DNA of 11,536 nucleotides from Candidatus Vogelbacteria bacterium (GTDB lineage: Bacteria > Patescibacteria > Paceibacteria > UBA9973 > UBA12445). A program made the position numbers and the translations under genes. Below, one piece after another: positions 1 to 5,127 of the stretch. The stretch covers positions 1 to 11,536 of the forward strand of contig JACQCW010000066.1 of assembly GCA_016201425.1 (NCBI GenBank), written 5' to 3'. Each line of letters opens with the position of its first letter. Positions within the stretch are counted from its first letter, which is position 1. The notes below the pieces were generated by a model. It ran no database searches, was not told the DNA's origin, and saw nothing but the letters and a program-made list of their open reading frames with translations.

Positions 1-572
1 TTTCTAGTGTCGTCTCGTTTTAATTCTGCCATCTCCGCCATCAACAGTAGAACATCTAAAAGTTCCTGGACACCTTCTCCAGTTTTAGCAGAGATTGGGA
101 CGAATGGTACCGATCCACCAAAACCTTCTAGGAATACGTTATTACTCGCCAAGTCAATTTTAATTTTTTCTACATTTGCGTTTGGTTTATCGATTTTATT
201 GATAGCAACAATATAAGGAACTTTTGCGGCCTCTATGGTTTTGATGGCTTCTATAGTTTGTTGCTTCACACCATCATCGGCTGCCACGACAAGAATTACA
301 ATATCTGCGACTTCAGCGCCGCGTCTTCGCATCTTTGAGAACGCCTCGTGGCCGGGAGTGTCCAAGAAGGATATTGTTTTCTTCTCTTTAGAACTCGTTG
401 TGTGTAGGACTTCGTAGGCTCCAAGGTGTTGGGTGATTCCTCCTGCTTCTTTGTCTACAATATTTGTTTTTCGAATGTAGTCTAAAAGAGTGGATTTACC
501 ATGGTCAATATGCCCCATCACAGCAACAATCGGTGCCCTCTCCATAACAATTTGTTTTTCTTTTTTTGCCAT
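1..572 (-). CDS. infB: Translation initiation factor IF-2, N-terminal part (cut by left window edge)
   Basis: IF-2 is the GTPase that brings initiator fMet-tRNA to the 30S subunit and promotes subunit joining. The 190 visible residues are the G domain: G1 G-H-I-D-H-G-K-S-T at residues 20-28, the switch region A-G-G-I-T-Q at 43-48, G3 D-T-P-G-H at 71-75, G4 N-K-I-D at 125-128 and G5 S-A-K at 161-163. Domains II-IV lie beyond the left edge. The ATG at 572 sits only 19 residues before the G1 loop, so the IF2_N region and the long linker of typical bacterial IF-2 are absent. No start codon extends the frame usefully, because the upstream sequence runs into the DUF4446 gene 29 bases away. The Shine-Dalgarno site is weak (GGA about 8 bases upstream). 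It is probably co-transcribed with the DUF4446 gene. Identity is very secure; the short N-terminus is an observation, and a non-ATG start upstream is not fully excluded. Confidence 0.96.
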   Translation of the reverse strand, partial: MAKKEKQIVMERAPIVAVMGHIDHGKSTLLDYIRKTNIVDKEAGGITQHLGAYEVLHTTSSKEKKTISFLDTPGHEAFSKMRRRGAEVADIVILVVAADDGVKQQTIEAIKTIEAAKVPYIVAINKIDKPNANVEKIKIDLASNNVFLEGFGGSVPFVPISAKTGEGVQELLDVLLLMAEMAELKRDDTR

Positions 573-601
573 ATTGTTTTTCCATAATCCCTCGGACTGC
601 C

Positions 602-1048
602 TTATTGGTGATTTTGCGCTTCGTTTATTGCACGCTTCTCTTCGTCAGTGAGTTCGTATTCGGACTGGTGGTCCTCGAGTGGTTTGGCGTAAATTCCAAC
701 CCTATCACGGCTATAAAGGCTCGAGATTACGACACCATCACCCTCGTCGCTAATGAACGCAGTGGCGAAGCTTTGGTTGCTTCCTGAGTCTTTGAATGGA
801 TTGAATCGGACTGTTTTAATGCCTCTTATGTGGTGTCTCATCCTATCTCTAATTTCCGAAATATCCTTTCTCACTTCTTCTTTGGATCGTATCAAGCCCT
901 CGAGATCACTATTTGTACGTCTAATCAAATCTTCAAGATCGTCACCACCTTTACCGCGAAGAAGTTTTTTGATCCTTAATTCTAAAACTATGATCCAAAT
1001 AAGCAGTATTATGGCGACTGCGCCTGTGATGTATTCGATATTTACCAT
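602..1048 (-). CDS. DUF4446 family membrane-anchored protein
   Basis: This 148-residue protein has one N-terminal membrane segment (about residues 5-24, rich in Ile, Leu and Val) followed by a charged, heptad-like stretch (about 35-70) likely to form a coiled coil. Its C-terminal domain (about 78-124) has the features I associate with DUF4446: V-R-F-N-P-F near residue 79, then N-Q-S-F-A, then D-G-V-V-I-S-S-L and Y-A-K-P. The soluble part most likely faces the cytoplasm. The biochemical function is unknown. It lies 29 bases upstream of infB on the same strand, so the two are probably one operon. There is no Shine-Dalgarno site before the ATG at 1048, and a TATAAT box ends only 10 bases upstream, suggesting a leaderless message. 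Family assignment is from recalled motifs, not a search. Confidence 0.88.
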   Translation of the reverse strand: MVNIEYITGAVAIILLIWIIVLELRIKKLLRGKGGDDLEDLIRRTNSDLEGLIRSKEEVRKDISEIRDRMRHHIRGIKTVRFNPFKDSGSNQSFATAFISDEGDGVVISSLYSRDRVGIYAKPLEDHQSEYELTDEEKRAINEAQNHQ

Positions 1049-1057
1049 TTCGCAAAA

Positions 1058-1063
1058 ATTATA
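1058..1063 (-). promoter_or_regulatory. Perfect -10 box for the DUF4446-infB operon
   Basis: Read on the minus strand, 1063-1058 is TATAAT, an exact sigma-70-type -10 hexamer. The expected start of transcription, about 7 bases on, falls around 1051, within a few bases of the ATG at 1048, so the transcript would be leaderless. The best-spaced -35 candidate (1086-1081, TGGCAA, 17-base spacer) is poor. Confidence 0.6.
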
Positions 1064-1101
1064 CTATATAAAGGAATAATTTGCCAGCGGAAAGTTTTTT
1101 G

Positions 1102-1130
1102 TTGACTAAGTTTGCAAATAATGGTAGAGT
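1102..1130 (+). promoter_or_regulatory. Probable promoter of the secreted-protein gene
   Basis: TTGACT (1102-1107) and TAGAGT (1125-1130) are separated by 17 bases, matching the sigma-70 consensus at 5/6 and 4/6 positions. Transcription would start near 1137, giving a leader of about 38 bases that contains the AGGAGG ribosome site of the gene starting at 1175. Confidence 0.5.
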
Positions 1131-1174
1131 TTGAATAACTTTGAACTTTGACTGGCTATATTTAGGAGGCGTAG

Positions 1175-1594
1175 GTGATTAGGAAAATGGTGCTTTTTGT
1201 GTTTGTTGTTTTGTCGTTTACCCCGTCAGCTTTCTCGCAAGAATCTGGAATTATTGTTGGGAATTCTCATGGACTAGTGTTTGGGGGCGACAGTGTGATT
1301 CTTGGAGTTCTGCAACAAAAAGCCAAGAAGGAACTTGCAACTGACATCGATAGATATTACACAGTCGCAATTGCAAATAAGGAGACATGGACAGATACGT
1401 TCACAAATCCTGAGTCGTTCGTAATTTGTTTTCCCAAAGACGCGGGAGAGTATGGCCTTGAGTTGCAATATCATGTTGCCGGCAAAGATATTTATAGCGA
1501 GAATAGAATTGCTGGACCTACCGTTTTGATCAAGGGTCCGCCGAAGGGAGTATCTCTTATTCTCAGGATCATCCGTTCACCTAAGCTTAAATGA
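1175..1594 (+). CDS. Secreted protein of unknown function with a signal peptide
   Basis: The 139-residue product begins with a classic Sec signal peptide: basic M-I-R-K-M, a hydrophobic core (about residues 5-16) and a likely signal peptidase I site after A-F-S (residue 21). The mature part of about 118 residues alternates hydrophobic and polar residues in a way that suggests a beta-rich domain; it has one cysteine and no catalytic motif I recognise. The GTG at 1175 is chosen because a perfect AGGAGG (1164-1169) lies 5 bases upstream; the in-frame ATG at 1187 would be 17 bases away. The gene stands alone between the divergent DUF4446 promoter and a two-way terminator shared with the convergent neighbour. 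I do not recognise the family; export is well supported, function is not. Confidence 0.82.
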   Translation: MIRKMVLFVFVVLSFTPSAFSQESGIIVGNSHGLVFGGDSVILGVLQQKAKKELATDIDRYYTVAIANKETWTDTFTNPESFVICFPKDAGEYGLELQYHVAGKDIYSENRIAGPTVLIKGPPKGVSLILRIIRSPKLK

Positions 1595-1607
1595 GAAAAA
1601 TACAAAA

Positions 1608-1633
1608 CCCCGATTCGGTATATCCGATCGGGG
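1608..1633. terminator. Two-way intrinsic terminator between convergent genes
   Basis: The arms C-C-C-C-G-A-T (1608-1614) and A-T-C-G-G-G-G (1627-1633) pair. After a one-base bulge, CGG (1616-1618) pairs with CCG (1624-1626) around a TATAT loop. A T-rich run follows on the plus strand (TTCTTTT) and TTTTGTATTTTT follows on the minus strand, so it can end both the secreted-protein gene (stop at 1594) and the minus-strand gene ending at 1641. Confidence 0.85.
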
Positions 1634-1640
1634 CGTTCTT

Positions 1641-2108
1641 TTATACCTTTGCGATCTCGTCAAGTCGAGTTCTTACGTTACTGAGGATCATGTAGCAGGC
1701 ATTAAGTAGACCTTCTTCGTTTGGAGTTTGGTCTCTCGTACCCTTTATCATGTTCCAAATTTCCGTGACCAGACTGTTTACTCCAACATTGTAAAATCCT
1801 TTCACTCTGCACTCATCATTCGGGTCTTCGCCCCAAGTCACAAGACCGCCGCCCATGCCTGACAAATAGATGCCGTCTCGATAATTACCTACGAACTTTC
1901 CTTCAGTCAGAGTGATGTTTTGGCCAGAGGCGACAAGTAGTTGATGCGCCGCTCGTCCCTCTTCACTTGAAAGAAAGTCAGAGAAGATCTTGGCCATTTT
2001 TGTGCGTAGATTCTTCTCTGTTTGCTCTTGTGCGGCTTTATTATCTGCACGTACTTTCTCTTGATTCTTGATCTTCGCAGCTTTATCCAACCAATCTTGT
2101 ATGCCCAC
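1641..2108 (-). CDS. Unknown protein, W-L-D-K paralogue C
   Basis: This 155-residue protein is one of three related genes in the cluster. It starts M-G-I-Q-D-W-L-D-K-A, continues with a Lys/Glu/Gln-rich helical stretch (about residues 10-40), then a probable alpha/beta part with F-S-D-F-L-S-S-E-E (about 43-51), a Gly-rich strand region (about 78-92) and a C-terminal helix ending R-T-R-L-D-E-I-A-K-V. There is no signal peptide or membrane segment, so it is likely cytoplasmic. The start is GTG at 2108, with AAGGAG 5 bases upstream; the same start codon and N-terminal peptide recur in the paralogue starting at 2935. The TAG stop of the small upstream ORF lies inside this ribosome site region, so the two are likely translationally coupled. 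I recognise no known family and assign no function. Confidence 0.85.
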   Translation of the reverse strand: MGIQDWLDKAAKIKNQEKVRADNKAAQEQTEKNLRTKMAKIFSDFLSSEEGRAAHQLLVASGQNITLTEGKFVGNYRDGIYLSGMGGGLVTWGEDPNDECRVKGFYNVGVNSLVTEIWNMIKGTRDQTPNEEGLLNACYMILSNVRTRLDEIAKV

Positions 2109-2110
2109 AA

Positions 2111-2293
2111 CTACTCCTTCTTGTTGGTGTTGATTGTATTAATAAGTTGAAAGGAAAAAATAACTGGGTTTTTAACATTATCACCTGCCAGTTTTTCATA
2201 GGGCCAGACAATATCCTCTCCGGAAGTGATCGGCTGGGTACTTTTTATAATGCCGTTGCCGAAAGATAAATCTGACGCCCTGTTAAGATACAC
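2111..2293 (-). CDS. Small unknown protein, possibly 5'-disrupted (amber codon upstream)
   Basis: From GTG 2293 the frame encodes 60 residues and ends with TAG only 2 bases before the GTG of the next gene. This GTG has no Shine-Dalgarno site. The frame continues upstream as H-Y-F-V-S-F before the GTG, which looks like a natural first beta strand and would complete a small alpha/beta domain followed by F-G-N-G and I-T-S-G-E-D-I. Further up are an in-frame TAG (2314-2312), a TTG (2320-2318) and, 9 bases before that, a perfect AAGGAGG. So either the gene originally began at TTG 2320 and has acquired an amber stop at codon 3, or a shortened product starts at GTG 2293, or a base was misread. The protein-like composition and the tight junction with the next gene argue that it is, or recently was, a real gene. 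Family not identified. Confidence 0.5.
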   Translation of the reverse strand: MYLNRASDLSFGNGIIKSTQPITSGEDIVWPYEKLAGDNVKNPVIFSFQLINTINTNKKE

Positions 2294-2329
2294 GAATGAA
2301 ACAAAGTAATGCTATTCCAAGATTTCTGT

Positions 2330-2336
2330 CCTCCTT
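2330..2336 (-). promoter_or_regulatory. Strong Shine-Dalgarno site without an intact start codon
   Basis: Minus-strand AAGGAGG at 2336-2330 is followed after 9 bases by TTG GAA TAG, in frame with the small ORF ending at 2111. A perfect ribosome site with only a two-codon reading frame suggests a damaged gene start, or a minimal leader ORF. Confidence 0.55.
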
Positions 2337-2410
2337 TTTAATGACCAAAAAATCTGAACTCAAATTATCACCAAAAGTCGTCCTTCGCAAGTTATTGTAT
2401 TGAATAAAAC

Positions 2411-2448
2411 AGTTGAGCTATTCGGACGGCCGTCGTGATTACTCAACT
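2411..2448. terminator. Hairpin with T-tracts on both sides
   Basis: AGTTGAG (2411-2417) pairs with CTCAACT (2442-2448), with the self-complementary GACGGCCGTC (2425-2434) at the centre. On the plus strand the hairpin runs into TTTTT; on the minus strand it is followed by TGTTTTATT. It could back up the stronger terminator at 2477-2502 for minus-strand transcripts, or block antisense plus-strand transcription. The large internal loop makes it less certain than the other terminators. Confidence 0.5.
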
Positions 2449-2476
2449 TTTTGATTTATGCAATCTAAAATAAAAT

Positions 2477-2502
2477 CCCCGGACCGAAATGTCGGTACGG
2501 GG
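2477..2502 (-). terminator. Intrinsic terminator of the small-gene operon
   Basis: CCCCG pairs with CGGGG and, after one mismatch, ACCGA pairs with TCGGT around an AATG loop. On the minus strand the stem is followed by ATTTTATTTT. It lies 7 bases after the stop codon of the gene ending at 2510 and closes the operon of four genes that begins at 3897. Confidence 0.85.
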
Positions 2503-2509
2503 AGCTATG

Positions 2510-2935
2510 TTACTCAGAGAGCTTTTCGAGTTCAGCGAAAAGTGTGGTAACCATGCTATCAAATTTCTGGTCTGCATCTCTCGTGTTCAGACAGTTCATT
2601 GATTCTGATACATAGTGTGCGAGTGTCTGAATATTGTCGCCCTTATTCCAGTTTCCCCAGTCGGCCTCGGACAACTTGAAGCCCTCAATGCCGTTACTGA
2701 ATCGAAGTTTTTGCAACTCGTGACCATTGCAATATAGTTTCAATCTTTTGTTTAGGTCACGAACCAGTGCTGTTGCGGCTGCATATTCAGGAGTAGAAAT
2801 GAACCTTTCGAGACGTACTTGTATGGTTTTTATAGCCTCGGCCTTCTCTTCTCGTTCTGTTTTGACTGTTTTGTCAGCCAACTCTCTTGCCGCCCTATTC
2901 CTTGCGATTTTATCTAGCCACTTTTCCATTCCCAC
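2510..2935 (-). CDS. Unknown protein, W-L-D-K paralogue B
   Basis: This 141-residue protein begins M-G-M-E-K-W-L-D-K-I, nearly the same as the paralogue starting at 3643, followed by a highly charged helical region (about residues 10-45), the segment F-I-S-T-P-E-Y-A-A-A-T (about 45-55), a central strand region (L-R-F-S-N-G near residue 77) and a C-terminal helix ending A-E-L-E-K-L-S-E. It has no signal peptide or membrane segment. The frame stays open much further upstream, but GTG 2935 is chosen: AAAGGA lies 7 bases before it and it restores the family N-terminus; the ATG two codons later would be 13 bases from the ribosome site. It is the last gene before the terminator at 2477-2502 and follows the 42-codon gene after a 109-base gap. 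Function unknown. Confidence 0.85.
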   Translation of the reverse strand: MGMEKWLDKIARNRAARELADKTVKTEREEKAEAIKTIQVRLERFISTPEYAAATALVRDLNKRLKLYCNGHELQKLRFSNGIEGFKLSEADWGNWNKGDNIQTLAHYVSESMNCLNTRDADQKFDSMVTTLFAELEKLSE

Positions 2936-2960
2936 TTTGTTGTCCTTTTCTGTCGCACAA

Positions 2961-2987
2961 GCCAGTCTGCCAATAGGCGGGACTGCC
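2961..2987. repeat. GC-rich imperfect palindrome in a gene leader
   Basis: In the gap before paralogue B, CAGT/ACTG outer arms and GCC/GGC inner arms enclose a TATT loop, with a small internal loop between them. No T-tract follows, so it is unlikely to be a terminator; it could be a leader structure or a degenerate intergenic palindromic repeat. Confidence 0.35.
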
Positions 2988-3044
2988 TTGAGTATTACTT
3001 GTGTTGGGTGCTGATTGTAGTCCTGAGATCCTTGATATTGGAGT

Positions 3045-3173
3045 TTAGCTCTTAAGCTCTTTGGTGGCGTTGTCGATTTCGACTGATAGCCAAATGGTCG
3101 CTGCAAAAATACAGAACAGAAACCAGGTACCGACCGAAGTAAATTCTCCACGCCTGTTCGCAAACCTACGCAT
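3045..3173 (-). CDS. 42-residue single-pass membrane protein
   Basis: This very short gene encodes M-R-R-F-A-N-R-R-G at the start, a hydrophobic segment of about 16 residues (about 15-30, W-F-L-F-C-I-F-A-A-T-I-W-L), and an acidic/basic tail. The positively charged N-terminus suggests it stays inside, with the tail outside. AAGGAGG (3186-3180) lies 6 bases before ATG 3173 and overlaps the TAA stop of the upstream gene, giving T-A-A-G-G-A-G-G. This is a textbook sign of translational coupling and the main reason to believe the gene. The ATG at 3178, in another frame that opens into paralogue B, is only 1 base from the ribosome site and is rejected. Function unknown; it may be the membrane partner of a neighbouring W-L-[DE]-K protein, which is inference from position only. 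Confidence 0.7.
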   Translation of the reverse strand: MRRFANRRGEFTSVGTWFLFCIFAATIWLSVEIDNATKELKS

Positions 3174-3184
3174 GACATTCCTCC

Positions 3185-3643
3185 TTAGTAGGAAGCGAGT
3201 CTATCGAGCTCGCTTGTCAGTGACTTTAGAATTCCAAGACAAATCTCGGTGAATCTTTCTTTGTTGCCCTCTTTGTCAAGAATAAAATCACCGCCGTGAT
3301 AGGTCGCCAAAGATTGGAGTATCTCTTTTACGAGCTCAACAGAACTAATATGCATATAGTCGGCGCCAGTTCTGCCCCAGTATTCTTCTTCAAAACCCCG
3401 CCACGAGAAGTAGAGTCGGCAGGAGTTTGGAACTTCACGATAGCGCTTGTGATAGATCTCCACATGCTTGTCCTTTGCCAGGAGTAGTGTCTTAGCGGTC
3501 TTACCAATAAGACTCTTTTCAAAGTTTCTGAATATGTTAGCAAACTCAGCTATTTCTGGATTCGAAGCGATTTCTTTCTGTTCTTGGTCGTCATATTCTC
3601 GTTCTGATTGCTCAGCCTTTTCCAACCACTTTTTCATTCCCAT
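3185..3643 (-). CDS. Unknown protein, W-L-[DE]-K paralogue A
   Basis: This 152-residue protein opens with M-G-M-K-K-W-L-E-K-A, then an acidic helical stretch (about residues 10-30), F-A-N-I-F-R-N-F-E-K (about 34-43), a central part with aromatic strands (R-L-Y-F-S-W-R-G near residue 76) and a C-terminal helix ending S-E-L-D-R-L-A-S-Y. It is predicted soluble and cytoplasmic. The ATG at 3643 is preceded by the purine run GGGAGAG about 9 bases upstream. It follows the 77-residue membrane protein by 20 bases and its stop overlaps the ribosome site of the 42-residue membrane protein, so the three are in one operon. It resembles paralogues B and C at both ends but little in the middle. No known family recognised. 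Confidence 0.87.
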   Translation of the reverse strand: MGMKKWLEKAEQSEREYDDQEQKEIASNPEIAEFANIFRNFEKSLIGKTAKTLLLAKDKHVEIYHKRYREVPNSCRLYFSWRGFEEEYWGRTGADYMHISSVELVKEILQSLATYHGGDFILDKEGNKERFTEICLGILKSLTSELDRLASY

Positions 3644-3663
3644 AATGTGTTGCTCTCCCTTCC

Positions 3664-3897
3664 TTACAGGATTTCGATTCCAAGAGTTTTCATGAGGTCC
3701 TTGTGTTTCAGATACCCTTCGTAACCCAATTCGCTAATTAGTCTAAATCTCTCATCTTCCGAAGTCTTTTGAAGGAAGAGTGTCGTTAGTAGAATTGTGG
3801 ATATGATGGAGAAAGCAAATATGAGAGTTCCCTCGAAGTCCGAATACATGCCTTGGTTTGTGACTGCTGCCCAAAATTGGTCAAAGAAGAATTGCAT
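3664..3897 (-). CDS. Small single-pass membrane protein, first gene of the cluster operon
   Basis: The 77-residue product has an aromatic N-terminus (M-Q-F-F-F-D-Q-F-W), one membrane segment at about residues 25-43 (L-I-F-A-F-S-I-I-S-T-I-L-L-T-T-L-F-L) and a charged C-terminal tail of about 33 residues that is probably helical. It has no cleavable signal peptide pattern. ATG 3897 has GGGAG 7-9 bases upstream within GGGAGAGG; an internal Met at residue 17 has no ribosome site. The gene lies 20 bases before paralogue A and shares its operon. I find no recognisable family. Whether the tail contacts the W-L-[DE]-K proteins is only a guess from gene order. Confidence 0.75.
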   Translation of the reverse strand: MQFFFDQFWAAVTNQGMYSDFEGTLIFAFSIISTILLTTLFLQKTSEDERFRLISELGYEGYLKHKDLMKTLGIEIL

Positions 3898-3907
3898 ATG
3901 ACCTCTC

Positions 3908-3923
3908 CCGCTTGGCGGAGCGG
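3908..3923. repeat. GC-rich hairpin next to a ribosome site
   Basis: CCGCT (3908-3912) pairs with AGCGG (3919-3923) around a six-base loop. On the minus strand this stem ends right against the GGGAGAGG ribosome site of the gene starting at 3897, so it could affect its translation; it may equally be a relic of a short palindromic repeat. Confidence 0.35.
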
Positions 3924-4021
3924 AATTGATAAGTTATTACAACGTACTACATTTCAGTAGAAGACTACCACGAAAGGTATTTACGGTCAATAAATTTTGT
4001 GGTACTCTTGCGATTAAGAAT

Positions 4022-5090
4022 ATGAAGTCAAAAATTAAACACATATATATGGACTACGCGGCCGCGACGCCGATGGACGAGCGGGTGATTAGTGTAATGC
4101 GAAAATATTTAAGTGATGAGTTCGGCAATCCAAGCTCGGTGCACTCTTTCGGCGTGCGTGCAAAGAAAGCTGTAGAGGAATCCCGAAAAAAAGTTGCTGA
4201 CGTTTTGAATTGTCGACCACAAAGAGCATCACGCGGTTCTTTCACCGTGTCACACTCTTGGGGGAGAAGGTTTTGATGTCACATATTTGCCGGTTAATAA
4301 AGACGGATTCGTTAATCCAAAGGACGTTAAGCGCGTGCTTCGGTCGGATACTTTTTTGATATCAATAATATACGCCAATAATGAAATCGGCACAGTTGAG
4401 CCGATCGCGGAAATAGCCAAAGTCGTTCGCCACCACTGCAAGGACGGAAATAAAACGTACCTTCACACCGACGCTTGCCAGGCCCCTGGAGCACTTTCAC
4501 TCAATGTTGCAAAGCTCGGAGTTGATCTTATGACAATTAGTGGGTCTAAGATTTATGGGCCGAAGGGTATTGGCGCTCTATATATAAAGGATGGGATAAA
4601 CATTGAATCACTGTTTTACGGTGGTGGACAGGAGGGGGGGATTCGTTCAGGTACGGAAAATGTGGCTGGCATTGTTGGATTTGGCGAGTCGCTCGTTATA
4701 AGCCAGGGCATGCGGGAGAAAGAGAGCAAGAGGTTAACTGACCTGCGAAATTATTTTGCGGATGCATTGATAAAACAAATACCTTACGTTGAAATAAACG
4801 GAAGTATGAGGGAGAGGCTGCCTAACAACTTGAATGTATATATTCCGAATATTGAGAGTGAGCAACTCGTTATCGAATTAGATGCGATTGGCGTTGCTGT
4901 GTCTGCTGGGAGTGCTTGCCACTCCAATAGTGCTGGCGGATCGCATGTTATTTGGGCTATCTCGCATGATTCAAAAAGAATCAATGGTTCTGTGCGATTT
5001 ACGATAGGGAGAAGCACCACGAAAAAAGATGTGGATTTTGTATTAAAATCACTGCCGGAGATTTTTAGTAGAATAAAAATAAAGCAATAA
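4022..5090 (+). pseudogene. Cysteine desulfurase (NifS/IscS type), broken by internal deletion and frameshift
   Basis: Intact members are PLP enzymes that take sulfur from cysteine for Fe-S clusters and tRNA thiolation. The first part (from ATG 4022) has Y-M-D-Y-A-A-A-T-P and F-G-N-P-S-S-V-H-S-F-G, ending at N-C-R-P-Q (to 4222). From 4224, in a different frame, the protein resumes at E-H-H-A-V-L and continues through H-T-D-A-C-Q, the PLP lysine in S-G-S-K-I-Y-G-P-K-G (codon 4548-4550), R-S-G-T-E-N and the active-site cysteine in G-S-A-C-H-S (codon 4917-4919) to the stop at 5090. The stretch between, about 35 residues in family members, holding the G-G-T-E-S-x-N cofactor motif, is missing. The frames require a loss of 3n+2 bases. 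An upstream TTG at 3926 adds sequence unlike the family. No Shine-Dalgarno site precedes ATG 4022. A true pseudogene is most likely; an assembly error at 4223 is the main alternative. Confidence 0.85.
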
Positions 5091-5094
5091 AATA

Positions 5095-5115
5095 GCCAGA
5101 CTTTTTCGGTCTGGC
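5095..5115. terminator. Two-way intrinsic terminator
   Basis: GCCAGAC (5095-5101) and GTCTGGC (5109-5115) form a perfect 7-bp stem with a TTTTTCG loop. On the minus strand it is followed by TATTTTATTGCTTTATTTTTATT-type T-rich sequence, so it ends the gene stopping at 5128. On the plus strand the T-tract is weaker, but it lies 4 bases after the desulfurase stop and probably serves both. Confidence 0.8.
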
Positions 5116-5127
5116 CGTTGTGATTTA

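Noticed and set aside
2296..2403. Plus-strand 35-codon frame ahead of the hairpin at 2411-2448
   Set aside because: It has an ATG but no ribosome site, and it lies antisense to the better-supported small gene region; the TATAAT at 2246-2251 has no matching -35 box.
2936..3178. N-terminal extension of paralogue B to 222 residues from ATG 3178
   Set aside because: ATG 3178 is 1 base from the ribosome site, the extension overlaps the 42-codon gene, and GTG 2935 has its own ribosome site and restores the family N-terminus.
3962..3990. Promoter for the small-gene operon (minus-strand TTGACC, 17 bases, TAGTCT)
   Set aside because: The -35 box is good but the -10 matches only 3 of 6 positions; a TGTAAT nearby lacks a -35. 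Left unassigned.
3926..4021. Longer start (TTG 3926) for the cysteine desulfurase
   Set aside because: The added 32 residues do not resemble the family and there is no ribosome site; family proteins begin just before the D-Y-A-A-A-T-P motif.
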